Assembly (NCBI GenBank): GCA_902791025.1
Contig: CADATZ010000001.1
Span: 124,001-188,000 of the forward strand
Direction: 5' to 3'
Length of the DNA: 64,000 nucleotides
From: an uncultured Chloroflexota bacterium
GTDB taxonomy: Bacteria > Chloroflexota > Anaerolineae > Anaerolineales > Anaerolineaceae
Below are positions 18,838 through 27,482 of this stretch, piece after piece (position 1 is the stretch's first letter; each line of letters begins with the position of its first letter). Below the pieces are notes generated by a model. It did no database searches. It saw only the letters and a list, made by a program, of their open reading frames with translations, and had not been told where the DNA came from. Position numbers and translations under genes: made by a program.

Positions 18838-19146
18838 ATGCAAACTATCTATTTCACATTCATCGGCACGAATCATTACTAAGGACATGAATTCTTTGAA
18901 AAGGATATGAAAGTCCGCCTCGTCAAGGAACCGGAAAACGAAGCTGACAAAGAAGCCATCCGTGTTGAACTGCCCGGGCTCGGCAAAGTCGGCTACGTTG
19001 CCAACAGTGCCTGGTCTGTCACAGGGGAAAGCTGGTCTGCCGGCCGTATCTACGACAAGATCGGAGACACCGCTGCCGGTACGGTTCTTTACAAACTCCC
19101 AAAATGCGTAATCTGCACCCTCGACGAGGAATCACTGGTACTTTGA
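18838..19146 (+). pseudogene. HIRAN-domain protein broken by one in-frame TAA
   Basis: The ATG at 18838 follows AGGAG and begins MQTIYFTFIGTNHY. Codon 15 (18880-18882) is TAA. The same frame then continues GHEFFEKDMKVRLVKEPEN and AIRVELPGLGKVGYVANS to a normal stop at 19146, a full HIRAN-like domain of about 100 residues. HIRAN domains recognise DNA ends in helicases and stand alone in some bacteria (family knowledge). The normal residue is probably Tyr (TAT or TAC). An internal start at ATG 18907 would give a truncated 79-residue product. It is driven by the promoter at 18721. Confidence 0.8.
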
Positions 19147-19162
19147 AACAAAGAAATCCACC

Positions 19163-19290
19163 CGGGGACTGTTGCCGCAAGGCGACTGTCCCGAAAAACA
19201 CGGCAGAAAATATACAAGACCCGCAAGACGGTGATTTCTAAATTAGCGAAGCAGTAGACGGGACAGTCGCCTGACGGCAACAGTCTTTAG
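19163..19290. repeat. Two GGGACAGTCGCC-type palindromes
   Basis: At 19163-19194 GGGGACTGTTGCCG faces CGGCGACTGTCCC-like sequence, and at 19257-19290 GACGGGACAGTCGCC faces GGCAACAGTC. They are the non-coding counterparts of the pair at 17645-17755. Confidence 0.7.
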
Positions 19291-19363
19291 ACGTTTCCTT
19301 TTCCTCACAAAAATCACACATAACGTTACCAAAAATCATTAGACAAATATATAAGTTTTATGA

Positions 19364-19879
19364 CAGACAAAAAAAAACTTTCGAAATAAAAAGAATACAA
19401 TTAGACATGCATATTTTCGTGAATATCTTGCACTTCAGAATTTATGTGTTTTGATCTTACAGCATAAAAAATATCAGTTAGGAACATGTTCAAGCCAAAT
19501 ATATGGTATTTTGTTTGATGGAGCATGGATTTGGGAAGAATATATCAATTCACTTATTGAGGATATTTTTTATCATCCTAACAATAAAAATGGAAAAGGT
19601 GGACAGTACCTTTTCAGTAATTATACAGGGCTGATATATCCGGACTTCATTAGTAGAGATCACAAAAATAGAATCATTGCTGATGCAAAATACAAGCCAA
19701 TTGAAAATATCGGAAATAAAGATTATTTACAGGTTTTAGCTTATATGTTCAGATTTGACGCAAAAACCGGATATTATTTGTATCCAAAAACTAACGAGAC
19801 TGATAGTGTTCACTTCTGGTTGAATAAAGGATCCACTTACGAAAAGAACGTGGAACCAAGAGAAAAAATATCCGTATAA
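19364..19879 (+). pseudogene. Truncated McrC-type nuclease (C-terminal part)
   Basis: An open frame with no proper start runs from a stop at 19361 to 19879. A TTG at 19451 is the only start-like codon, and it lies inside the conserved region. The frame gives REYLALQNLCVLILQHKKYQ, then FDGAWIWEEY, YPDFISRD, ADAKYKPI and DYLQVLAYMFRF. This is the C-terminal PD-(D/E)xK nuclease core of McrC, partner of the McrB GTPase in methyl-directed restriction. The N-terminal two thirds and mcrB are absent, so it is a remnant. Its low GC fits a foreign origin. Confidence 0.8.
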
Positions 19880-20074
19880 TCAAACAAGGGCTGAAAATTC
19901 CTTCAAACGCTGAAAATTATAAGGATTTCTCGCTCTAAATGGTTAAAAGCGAGCATGAATTCATGAATCAAATAAAGCAGATCTGCTGATTTGCAATCTG
20001 GTTACCAAAACTGGTTCTTTACCTTGACTGTCATCTAAATGACAAATGAGAAGAATATTTGCCAAGATTGAAGT

Positions 20075-20929
20075 TTAGAGAAAGCACTGATAGAGTGCCC
20101 GGAAAAAAGCTTGATGATCCTGCCCCACTGACAAGCCTGATACAGAACCATCGCCCGCTTCGATGATTTTCCACTGACCACCTTCAAGTTCCGCAAAATC
20201 GATTGTATAGAAAACACTGTCAAGATACTGATATTTTTCAATCAAATGTAGTGGGGGGTCCGGAGTATAAACAGGCTGCAGCGAATTCCTGCATACGGAC
20301 GCAATTTCCCGATTGATGTAATATACGCGGTATTCATTTGTACGATTACCGTATTTTTTTAAATTAAAAAACTCCTTAATACAGATTCCACCTGTTAATA
20401 ATGAGCCTCGATAATTATAAAACACCTCCATCCATCGATTAAACTCTAACTGCGTAATACTTTGATCAAAAATAGCGGGAAATTCAGTACCCTTTACCGA
20501 TTTCACAAAATCTTTCACCATAAAGCGTTGAAACACTAATTTAACTTGTTCAATATTTATATCTGAATGAAGTGGAAAAGTCATTATTCTTGCAGTATCA
20601 TCGGATAATTCAGGGTATACGTTCGGAAAAACATGAAAATGTGTATACATATCCGGATCAGTAACAAGATGAATATTATTTTTCAGCAACTCCAAATAAA
20701 ATCTTCTATATTGCTCCGGTTTCATCATCCAACCGCGATAAACAGCATGAATTCCAGTTTCCGGAGTATAAGACAATTTCAAGTGTCCTTGATTAAACCA
20801 ATCATCATAACTGAAAAGAATTGTTTCAAACAGCCCTGTTTCAAGAACCGCTTGATACTCCTGATCCATATCTTCATCAATTGCATGTAGATCATAAAAC
20901 GAAGATGGAAAAATAATTGTTGATATCAT
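20075..20929 (-). CDS. ATP-grasp domain protein (DUF4343 type)
   Basis: The product has 284 residues from MISTIIFPSSFYD, whose ATG follows GGAAAGAG; an upstream GTG adds seven residues without support. Conserved blocks include AVYRGWMMKPEQY, FMVKDFVKSVKGTEFP (ATP-grasp Lys), GGICIKEFF, NEYRVYYINREI and the C-terminal KIIEAGDGSVSGL, with the acidic metal-binding residue. The family appears to ligate unknown small molecules or peptides and is often found in accessory regions. The upstream stretch holds the C-terminal fragment of a second ATP-grasp gene. The substrate is unknown. Confidence 0.8.
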   Translation of the reverse strand: MISTIIFPSSFYDLHAIDEDMDQEYQAVLETGLFETILFSYDDWFNQGHLKLSYTPETGIHAVYRGWMMKPEQYRRFYLELLKNNIHLVTDPDMYTHFHVFPNVYPELSDDTARIMTFPLHSDINIEQVKLVFQRFMVKDFVKSVKGTEFPAIFDQSITQLEFNRWMEVFYNYRGSLLTGGICIKEFFNLKKYGNRTNEYRVYYINREIASVCRNSLQPVYTPDPPLHLIEKYQYLDSVFYTIDFAELEGGQWKIIEAGDGSVSGLSVGQDHQAFFRALYQCFL

Positions 20930-21055
20930 AATATACTCTTTCCAATCCACATTACATAACGATTAAATCACGAAATGAAATACTATTTTGAATATAAGAA
21001 GTATACGAGACAAGTATCCGAACGGCAATACTCGTTTCCGTATGCATCATTCATG

Positions 21056-21235
21056 TTATTTAATTCTGAATATATCCTCTGTACCGTTTATCTCAGCCCA
21101 ACGAGCAGTGAGAAGTATAGCGTAGAGGGTGGGTTCAACCCCATAGTTTCCCAGAGAAAAACCGTCATTAAATTCAATAAGAAGTGTCTGTCCATCATCT
21201 GTTATTCCAAAATCGAGAGCACAACCTGCTGGCAT
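21056..21235 (-). pseudogene. C-terminal fragment of a second ATP-grasp protein
   Basis: A 59-codon frame reads MPAGCALDFGITDDGQ, LLIEFNDGFSLGNYG and LYAILLTARWAEI, the typical end of ATP-grasp ligases of the DUF4343 group (an E-x-N metal motif with a GNYG loop). It begins directly after the stop of the hydrolase fragment and has no ribosome site. The N-terminal four fifths are gone. Confidence 0.75.
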
Positions 21236-21237
21236 AG

Positions 21238-21771
21238 TTAGCCATTATTCAGCTGAGCTTTTAAATAAGCAAGGATATAGCTCACAGCATCCTCGAACGG
21301 CTGGCCGAAGAATTCGTGACCGCCGTCTTTTATCATGGGGAACTCACAATCATCAAGAAGATCCAGCGCTTTTTCGGAATAAGAAAGCGGCACCGTCGCA
21401 TCCCGGTCGCCATGAAGGAGAAGAACCTTCCCTTTATATGCAGAGAGCAGTTCATAAAAATCCACATTCCAGATATCCGTGATGTATTTTTTCCCGACGT
21501 GCATCCATCCTCCGAAAAGGCTGACATCCGCAGGAACATCATCCGGACTCTGATAACTGTTCACACGGTGATCCTCCTTTGCGGACAAAGCCGGATACAT
21601 CAGCATCATGCCCTCAAGCTCATCCTGATGAGCGGCTGCTGCAACGATTGTCGCCAAACCACCCTGGCTGCCGCCAAGAAGAAAAATATGTCCGGGATCA
21701 ACAAATTCCCATGATTTTGAGGTCTCCAGAACAGCTTCCAGGTCTGAGGCTTCGGTAATTTCATAATTTCC
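21238..21771 (-). pseudogene. Alpha/beta hydrolase lacking its N-terminus
   Basis: The frame opens after a TGA at 21772-21774 and reads EITEASDLEAV, then HIFLLGGSQGGLATIV, which holds the nucleophile elbow G-S-Q-G-G. It continues with VLLLHGDRDATVPL (acid) and DGGHEFFGQP (His) to the stop at 21238, so the catalytic triad is present. The oxyanion-loop region and any start codon before the elbow are missing; the only internal ATG lies after the catalytic serine. The head has apparently been lost next to the palindromic element at 21803. Likely ancestor: a 250-residue peptidase/esterase of the S9 or dienelactone-hydrolase type. Confidence 0.75.
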
Positions 21772-21802
21772 TCATCTCTCATACTGACTTCATCTACTAT
21801 AT

Positions 21803-21892
21803 AGAACCTGCAGCGACGCACATGGGGACAGGCACACTTGTACGGGCTGAGCCGCACAAGATGCCAGTCCCCTCGTGCTCCATTCTGAATAG
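21803..21892. repeat. Palindromic MITE/REP-like element, GGGGACAGGCAC core (copy A2)
   Basis: GACGCACATGGGGACAGGC at the left faces GCCAGTCCCCTCGTGCTC and TTCTGAATAG at the right. The centre is a GC-rich hairpin. It lies at the truncation point of the hydrolase remnant. Confidence 0.8.
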
Positions 21893-21944
21893 TTATTTAA
21901 TAGTAATGTATAATTATAAATAATTACGGAATCGGGGAGAAAAA

Positions 21945-22589
21945 ATGAACAAAGATAATCCGGATATCCGGTTTTCAGTTTCAAGCGATGAAGGAATATA
22001 CAGTATCCACAATAAGCCAAAAGGAGCGGATTTGCTCCTGGTGATAGATATGCAGAATGCCTACACGGAGTTCGGTCCGTGGACATGTCCTCATATGGAA
22101 CGGGCGGCAGACAACATCATGACGCTGATCGAAACGGGGCAGTTCGCGCAGGTCATTTTTACTCGCTTCGACGCTCCGCAGCACCCGGTCGGGACCTGGG
22201 AAGACTACAATACGATCAACTGTGTAGTCAATGAGAATATCTTTATGAATGAACTGGTTCCGCAGCTGGCTCCTTACGCGGAGATTTATCCCGTATATTC
22301 AAAATCTACTTATTCCGCGCTGTCTGTTCCGGAAATACAGGCTGCGGCTTCGGAATGCATCCGAAGAGGCGGCTCTGTGGTGCTGACGGGCGTTGTCAGT
22401 GAATGCTGTGTGCTCTCCACAGCATTCCAATTGATCGACATGGGCTGTCCGGTCATCTATATTACGGACGCCTGCGCCGGAATCAGCGACGAATTGGAAG
22501 AGGCCGTCATCATGGTTCTTGCCGGTCTGGATTATGTGCAGACAACGATTTTGAATACGGCGGGGTATCTTATAGGATGTAGGATGTAG
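21945..22589 (+). CDS. Cysteine hydrolase, isochorismatase-like family
   Basis: The product has 214 residues with a GGGGAG ribosome site. The catalytic triad of the family is visible: Asp in LLVIDMQNAY (about residue 35), Lys in YSKSTYSAL and Cys in GVVSECCVLST. The family covers nicotinamidases, carbamoyl hydrolases and true isochorismatases; no biosynthetic partner lies nearby to choose between them. Nicotinamidase is possible but the metal triad (D-x-H-x-x-H) is not evident. The stop codon falls at the start of a heptamer tract, which has supplied the last residues. Confidence 0.85.
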   Translation: MNKDNPDIRFSVSSDEGIYSIHNKPKGADLLLVIDMQNAYTEFGPWTCPHMERAADNIMTLIETGQFAQVIFTRFDAPQHPVGTWEDYNTINCVVNENIFMNELVPQLAPYAEIYPVYSKSTYSALSVPEIQAAASECIRRGGSVVLTGVVSECCVLSTAFQLIDMGCPVIYITDACAGISDELEEAVIMVLAGLDYVQTTILNTAGYLIGCRM

Positions 22590-22722
22590 AAGGTAGAAAG
22601 TAGAAAGTAGAAGGTAGGATGTAGAAGGTAGAAGGAGAAAGTAGAAGGTAGGATGTAGAAGGTAGAAGGAGAAAGTAGAAGGTAGAAGGTAGAAAGTAGA
22701 AGGTAGAAGGTAGGATGTAGGA
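22566..22722. repeat. Long heptamer tract between a cysteine hydrolase gene and deoD
   Basis: About 22 units of GTAGAAG, GTAGAAA and GTAGGAT in the same orientation, with single-base variations and occasional one-base losses. It covers the whole spacer and abuts the deoD ribosome site. This is the longest and cleanest 7-bp tract in the window. Confidence 0.92.
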
Positions 22723-22729
22723 GAGAAAG

Positions 22730-23461
22730 ATGAGCATGCATATTGATGCAAAAATGGGAGAGATTGCTGAGCGGATCGTTTTGGTCGGAGATCCGTTCAG
22801 AGCAAAACACATCGCTGAAACGTATCTGGAAGATGCCGTCCTTGTCAATGAAAAGCGTGCAGCTTTCTGCTATACGGGAACGTATAACAACGTCAGGATC
22901 TCGGTGATGGCTGTCGGAATGGGGAACCCCTCCATGCTGATATATTCAACCGAGCTGTTCCGGGATTACGGTGTGAAAATTGCTGTCCGAGCCGGGACTT
23001 CCGGCGGATACGTTCCCGGGATGAAAATGTTTGATATCGTCCTTGCCCAGGCGACTTCCACAACATCAGGGATAAACGACAACCGCTTCAACGGTTATTT
23101 TGCCCCTATCGCTGATTTCGGTCTCTTGTGCACGGCAAACGAAATCGCGAAACAATTGGGAGTCAAAACCTACACGGGGAATGTGATCTGCAACGACCGG
23201 ATCTACCGTGATGGAAGCTACAAATCAAAAATGTGGCAGCAATACGGAATGCTGGCATCGGAGATGGAAGGAACGGCTTTCTATACCGCCGCGGCAGAGT
23301 TCGGGGCAAAAGCGCTGATGGCAATCGGGATCATACTGAATATTACCGCAGACGAAGAGGGTTTTGAACATTTTACTGATGCACCTGAAAACGACCCTGC
23401 AAAAACGATCGATGACCTGATAAAACTGGCACTGCTGACGGCTGTAACCGGGAGGTTATAA
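22730..23461 (+). CDS. deoD: Purine nucleoside phosphorylase, DeoD type
   Basis: The product has 243 residues, and the start MSMHIDAKMGEIAE has a GTAGGAGAG ribosome site. Family-1 nucleoside phosphorylase marks are VGDPFRAKHIAE (phosphate loop), GMGNPSMLIYSTEL, RAGTSGGY, the sugar-binding SEMEGTAFYTAA and the acidic ITADEEG. It splits purine nucleosides with phosphate to base and ribose-1-phosphate. Its ribosome site lies immediately after the heptamer tract, so changes in tract length could alter spacing from the upstream gene. Confidence 0.95.
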   Translation: MSMHIDAKMGEIAERIVLVGDPFRAKHIAETYLEDAVLVNEKRAAFCYTGTYNNVRISVMAVGMGNPSMLIYSTELFRDYGVKIAVRAGTSGGYVPGMKMFDIVLAQATSTTSGINDNRFNGYFAPIADFGLLCTANEIAKQLGVKTYTGNVICNDRIYRDGSYKSKMWQQYGMLASEMEGTAFYTAAAEFGAKALMAIGIILNITADEEGFEHFTDAPENDPAKTIDDLIKLALLTAVTGRL

Positions 23462-23480
23462 TCATATTTATTACCTGGAG

Positions 23481-23550
23481 ACTCAGCATGCAGTACAGTT
23501 TTCTTGTCTTGTCTTCTCAACAGCAAGAAAGCTGTCCAGGTGCGCTTCGT
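23481..23550. repeat. Palindromic MITE/REP-like element, CAGTACAG core (copy B3)
   Basis: GCATGCAGTACAGTTTTCTT faces AAGAAAGCTGTCCAGGTGCG and ends GCTTCGTT. It separates deoD from the exported prephenate dehydratase gene. Confidence 0.75.
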
Positions 23551-23594
23551 TTTTTAATAATTACTTCTGAACTATCAGAAAGGGTATCGAGAAA

Positions 23595-24500
23595 ATGATG
23601 AAGAAATTATTTTTACTTATTTTAATTGTGCTGCTGCCGGCATCGGTTTTCGCGGAGAGCGATAATACTGTACGTGTCAGTTATCTCGGTCCGGAAGGTA
23701 CGTATACCGAGGAAGCCGCGAAGTTCTGGTTTCAGGACGGTGAGACCTTTATTCCAAAGAGTACCGTAAGCGACGCGATCAAGGATGTGATGACCGGCAG
23801 TGCAGATTTTGCCGTTATTCCTCAGGAGAACACACTGGGCGGCGCTGTTGTGAATTATGTAGACGCCTTTATTCAATCAGAAGATATGTATGTGGTTGGT
23901 GAAGTTGTACTGCCTATCAACCAGACACTGATGGGAGTGCCGGGAGCAACACTGGAAGACATCAAAATCGTTTGTTCTCATGCACAAGGCCTGACGCAAA
24001 GCGCCCAATGGCGGAAAGAAAATATTCCTGACGCAGCGGCTGAAGAAATGTCCAGCACTGCAGCAGCGGCAAGCTATGTCGCAGAAAAACAGGATAAGTC
24101 GATCGCTGCTGTTGCCGCACCTGGAGCAGCAGAGCTTTACGGGCTTGAAGTCCTTGCGGAAAATGTGCAGATCACAGATACCAACAAGACTCGTTTCTAC
24201 ATTCTTTCGGATGATATTCAGGAAGATGAAGACTTGACAAGAGCTGTGTTTGTCGCAGACTGCGAAGGAAGTCAGATCGATGATTTGATCATTATGATCC
24301 ACGAGGCTGGATTGGAGATGGTTACTCTCCATGATCGTCCGGAAGGAAGCAGTCTTGGCCGGTATTATTATTTGATCGAAGTTGAAGACGATGAAGGAAT
24401 ATCCGATTCACAAATCAATATTTTGAAAGATTTAGAAATGATTCGTTTTACCGGACGATTTAATTCCGTAGAGGGTGTATCAAAAGCCGATATTTGGTAG
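23595..24500 (+). CDS. Prephenate dehydratase with ACT domain and signal peptide
   Basis: The product has 301 residues. A clear signal peptide (MMKKLFLLILIVLLPASVFA) precedes a complete prephenate dehydratase domain (about 26-205: VSYLGPEGTYTEEAA, IPQENTLGGAV, and the catalytic NKTRF). An ACT regulatory domain with DRPEGSSLGRYYYLIEVE follows. The cytoplasmic enzyme makes phenylpyruvate from prephenate and binds Phe through ACT. Export is odd, because prephenate is normally inside the cell; exported relatives without ACT exist (PheC type). The dehydratase fold resembles a type-II binding protein, so a sensor or binding role beside the amino-acid transport genes is possible (inference). Confidence 0.88.
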   Translation: MMKKLFLLILIVLLPASVFAESDNTVRVSYLGPEGTYTEEAAKFWFQDGETFIPKSTVSDAIKDVMTGSADFAVIPQENTLGGAVVNYVDAFIQSEDMYVVGEVVLPINQTLMGVPGATLEDIKIVCSHAQGLTQSAQWRKENIPDAAAEEMSSTAAAASYVAEKQDKSIAAVAAPGAAELYGLEVLAENVQITDTNKTRFYILSDDIQEDEDLTRAVFVADCEGSQIDDLIIMIHEAGLEMVTLHDRPEGSSLGRYYYLIEVEDDEGISDSQINILKDLEMIRFTGRFNSVEGVSKADIW

Positions 24501-24558
24501 TACATGAGGTTTTACTATGTGATAAAATAGTACCGGTATATTTTTTCAGAAGGAAACT

Positions 24559-24642
24559 ATTCAGGACGAAGCCAACGTGGACAGTTTTTTGCCGCGCAGC
24601 CCGAAAAAAATTGTAATCTATGGTGCATTGCCTTGTTCTGAA
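24559..24642. repeat. Diverged palindromic MITE/REP-like element (copy B4)
   Basis: Ends ATTCAGGAC and GTTCTGAAC are inverted, as in the A elements, while the core GACAGTTTTTTGCC resembles the B elements. It thus links the two element types. It lies in the leader of the gene at 24666. Confidence 0.6.
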
Positions 24643-24665
24643 CAACCTCTTCAGGAGAAAAACTT

Positions 24666-25202
24666 ATGAAAACAGATGTTGTATTTATTGACAATATGGG
24701 GAATGGATTTAATGATGCTTTAAAGCTAACCGAAAAAATGGCTGTGAACAATGGCCTTACACATTCAGAAGGCATACATCTGCGGCTGCTGACAGAAGAA
24801 ATGCTTTCCCTGGCACGGAGCATTACAGGTGAAATGAAGGCATCCTTCTGGATCGAAAATGAAGGGACAAATTACGAGCTGCATATGTCTACCCAAACCG
24901 TTATGGATCTCGAAAAAAGAGCCATGCTGATCGAGTCCAGCAGTAACCGTAAAAATGATGCCGCCAAAACCGTTCTGGGAGTCCTTCGTGATGTAGTGGA
25001 ATATATGATGACACCACCCTTGATTCCTACCTATGAATCAACCTTTTTACTGAGTGAATCGCCTTATGGTGTATATAAAGAACCGGTCATTTGGGATGGT
25101 TATGAACGATCGATTTTACTGAAAGTCGCAGATGATGTGAGAGTCGGTATCCGGGGCAATCTCGTCGATGTAACCGTAATCAAGAAATTTGGAAACAATT
25201 GA
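24666..25202 (+). CDS. RsbW-like (GHKL) ATP-binding protein, putative
   Basis: The product has 178 residues with no membrane segment and a CAGGAG ribosome site. The segment HLRLLTEEMLSLARSITG resembles the N-box helix of anti-sigma-factor kinases (E-x-x-x-x), and the overall length fits a single GHKL domain. The usual glycine-rich ATP-lid is poorly preserved. It sits 68 bp before an RsbU-like phosphatase, the common partner of such proteins in partner switching. It is therefore probably a regulatory ATPase or serine kinase rather than a metabolic enzyme, though this is inference from weak similarity. Confidence 0.6.
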   Translation: MKTDVVFIDNMGNGFNDALKLTEKMAVNNGLTHSEGIHLRLLTEEMLSLARSITGEMKASFWIENEGTNYELHMSTQTVMDLEKRAMLIESSSNRKNDAAKTVLGVLRDVVEYMMTPPLIPTYESTFLLSESPYGVYKEPVIWDGYERSILLKVADDVRVGIRGNLVDVTVIKKFGNN

Positions 25203-25270
25203 CGCTGCACGGTTTTGATACATCCAGACTTTCAGAAGCGTTTACGCAAAGATAGAAAAAGGATCATATA

Positions 25271-27442
25271 ATGAAAAAAATTAATAATATATCAATTGGT
25301 GGAATTCAGCAAAAGATTTTTAATCTGGTCCTGATCATGATCCTGCTGGTAGTGGCAGCGTATACCGTTGTCATAATCTACCAGGGAAATCATTTGAAAC
25401 AGCTGGTAACGGAGACCAACGAGAAACAGATACAATCCATCACGGCCATCACATCACAAGTCATGGATGGCGTTATTGCGTCCACACTGGGCAGAAGCAC
25501 ACAGATGGAAGCAAAAATCGCTGATGATATGTTTGAAGGTGTCGCAAACGTTGTGCGGATGACAGCTGATTACGCGGAAAAGCTTTTCGAGGCTCCCGAA
25601 AATTATGTACCCTTTCCTGTTTCATTTCCAAACGCGGCAGATGACGGAAAAATTTCAGTACAGCTGCTGACAGCTGAGGGTGTGGATACAGAAGCTCCCG
25701 AGATTGCCGAAAAAGTAGGATTACTTGGGAATATTTCACCCTTACTCTCCGCGCTATACGAAAATTCGGGTGTCAGTTCCTGTTATATTGCTCTGCCTGA
25801 TGGCGTGATGCTCCTGGCAGACGACCATCCATCGTCTAAATATACTGAGGATGGAAGCCTGATCACCTTCCCGATGACAGAACGCGATTGGTACAAAGGT
25901 GCTGCGGAAAGCGGCGGATTGTTTTTCACGGACGTTGTTACGGACGTTTTCACCGGTCAAATCGGTATCATGTGTGCCATACCGGTATATCACAATGGCG
26001 AGCTGGCAGCAGTCGCCGGTGCGGATTTCTTCCTTGACCAAATCTCGGAAGGTGTTTCCGCATTGAGCAACGACAATTCCATGACCATCATCGTGAATGA
26101 AAAAGGGCATATCATCTTTTCTCCACAGGCAGAGGGGCCATTTGCGGTGAAACCCGGTGAAGAAGCGGCCGATCTTCGTAAATCCGAAAACAAGGAACTA
26201 TCTGCATTGGTGAACCAAGCTTTCCTTGAACCGACTGACATCGTGACCGTTGAGACAGACGGCAGCCGTTATTATATGACCGGCGCTCCGGTCAAATCCA
26301 TTGGCTGGACGATCCTTACCGCTGTAGATAAGAAAGCCACAGACCAACCCGCGGTCATGATGGAAGATCAATATAATGTTATATTGAATGACGCCCTTGC
26401 CACTTACAACAAAAATCTTTCTTCAGCGTCTCGAACGATTGTTATCCTGCTAATCGTGGTTACCATTTTAGCCCTGACAGGTGCACTGACTGTTGCAAAA
26501 AGGATCGTAAAGCCACTGGAAGCGATTACGAGAAGGGTCCAAAACCTTGGCGGTAATGACCTGCAATTCAAAATGGAAGATGAATTCCGTACAGATGACG
26601 AGATCGAAATTCTTGCTGAGTCTTTTGCAAATCTTTCCGCAAAAACGCTTCAGTATATCGATCAGGTCAAAAATGTTACTGCTGAAAAGGAACGGATCGG
26701 GGCGGAGCTCAATATGGCGACCGCGATCCAGGCTTCTCAGCTGCCGCGGTTGTTCCCTGCATTTCCCAACCGTCCGGAGTTTGATATTTTCGCCAGTATG
26801 ACCCCTGCAAAGGAAGTGGGCGGAGATTTTTATGACTTCTTCCTCATCGATGATGATCACATTGCACTGGTTATGGCAGATGTTTCCGGCAAAGGTGTTC
26901 CGGCAGCGCTCTTCATGATGGTTTCCCGGGTGCTGATCAAATCTCACCTGCAAAACGGTGATAGCCCCTCAGAAGCACTGGCTCACGTAAATGATCAGCT
27001 CTGTGAAGGCAATGAAGCGCAATTCTTCGTCACTGTCTGGCTCGGTGTTCTGGAGATTTCAACAGGGAAGGGTATTGCCGCCAACGCCGGACATGAACAC
27101 CCAGCCCTGCGCAGAGCAAATGGAGAATATGGGCTGGTCATGTATCGACATTCCCCTGCTGTGGCCACGATGGAAGGCATTCCTTTCCGGCAGCATGAAT
27201 TTGAGCTCCATCCTGGAGACAGTCTGTTTGTATATACAGACGGTGTCGCGGAAGCTACGAATAAAGACGATGAGCTCTTCGGTCCGGATCGCATGCTGGA
27301 AGCACTGAATCGTCAGCCTGACGCCAAACCGGAAGTGATCCTTTCCAATGTCATGGATGGCATCAACGAATTTGTTGCCGGAGCGGAACAGTTCGACGAC
27401 ATCACCATGCTGTGCCTGAAATATATTGGGCCAAAGGCATAA
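25271..27442 (+). CDS. RsbU-like membrane receptor phosphatase (Cache-HAMP-PP2C)
   Basis: The product has 723 residues with an AAAGGA ribosome site. Membrane helix 1 (about 18-40) leads to an extracytoplasmic double-Cache-type sensor domain (about 41-380, with WYKGAAESGG and ITFPMTERDW as in dCache). Helix 2 (about 386-408), a HAMP linker (about 410-463) and a SpoIIE/RsbU PP2C phosphatase domain (about 490-720) follow. The metal-binding motifs MTPAKEVGGDFYDF, VMADVSGKGVPAALFM, NAGHEHP and FVYTDGVAEATN are intact. It should dephosphorylate a STAS anti-anti-sigma protein on sensing a small ligand, often an amino acid. No STAS or sigma gene is in the window. Confidence 0.9.
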   Translation: MKKINNISIGGIQQKIFNLVLIMILLVVAAYTVVIIYQGNHLKQLVTETNEKQIQSITAITSQVMDGVIASTLGRSTQMEAKIADDMFEGVANVVRMTADYAEKLFEAPENYVPFPVSFPNAADDGKISVQLLTAEGVDTEAPEIAEKVGLLGNISPLLSALYENSGVSSCYIALPDGVMLLADDHPSSKYTEDGSLITFPMTERDWYKGAAESGGLFFTDVVTDVFTGQIGIMCAIPVYHNGELAAVAGADFFLDQISEGVSALSNDNSMTIIVNEKGHIIFSPQAEGPFAVKPGEEAADLRKSENKELSALVNQAFLEPTDIVTVETDGSRYYMTGAPVKSIGWTILTAVDKKATDQPAVMMEDQYNVILNDALATYNKNLSSASRTIVILLIVVTILALTGALTVAKRIVKPLEAITRRVQNLGGNDLQFKMEDEFRTDDEIEILAESFANLSAKTLQYIDQVKNVTAEKERIGAELNMATAIQASQLPRLFPAFPNRPEFDIFASMTPAKEVGGDFYDFFLIDDDHIALVMADVSGKGVPAALFMMVSRVLIKSHLQNGDSPSEALAHVNDQLCEGNEAQFFVTVWLGVLEISTGKGIAANAGHEHPALRRANGEYGLVMYRHSPAVATMEGIPFRQHEFELHPGDSLFVYTDGVAEATNKDDELFGPDRMLEALNRQPDAKPEVILSNVMDGINEFVAGAEQFDDITMLCLKYIGPKA

Positions 27443-27482
27443 ATCACACATGAACAAAATTTTAAACCAATAAGGAATATAA

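Noticed and set aside
22566..22722. CRISPR array
   Set aside because: Units are 7 bp, contiguous and degenerate, without spacers; no cas gene is near.
22299..22848. Three overlapping minus-strand frames reading LLPSTFYLLPSTFYF-type repeats
   Set aside because: They translate the heptamer tract and the antisense of deoD and the cysteine hydrolase gene; the repeats are a consequence of the DNA tract.
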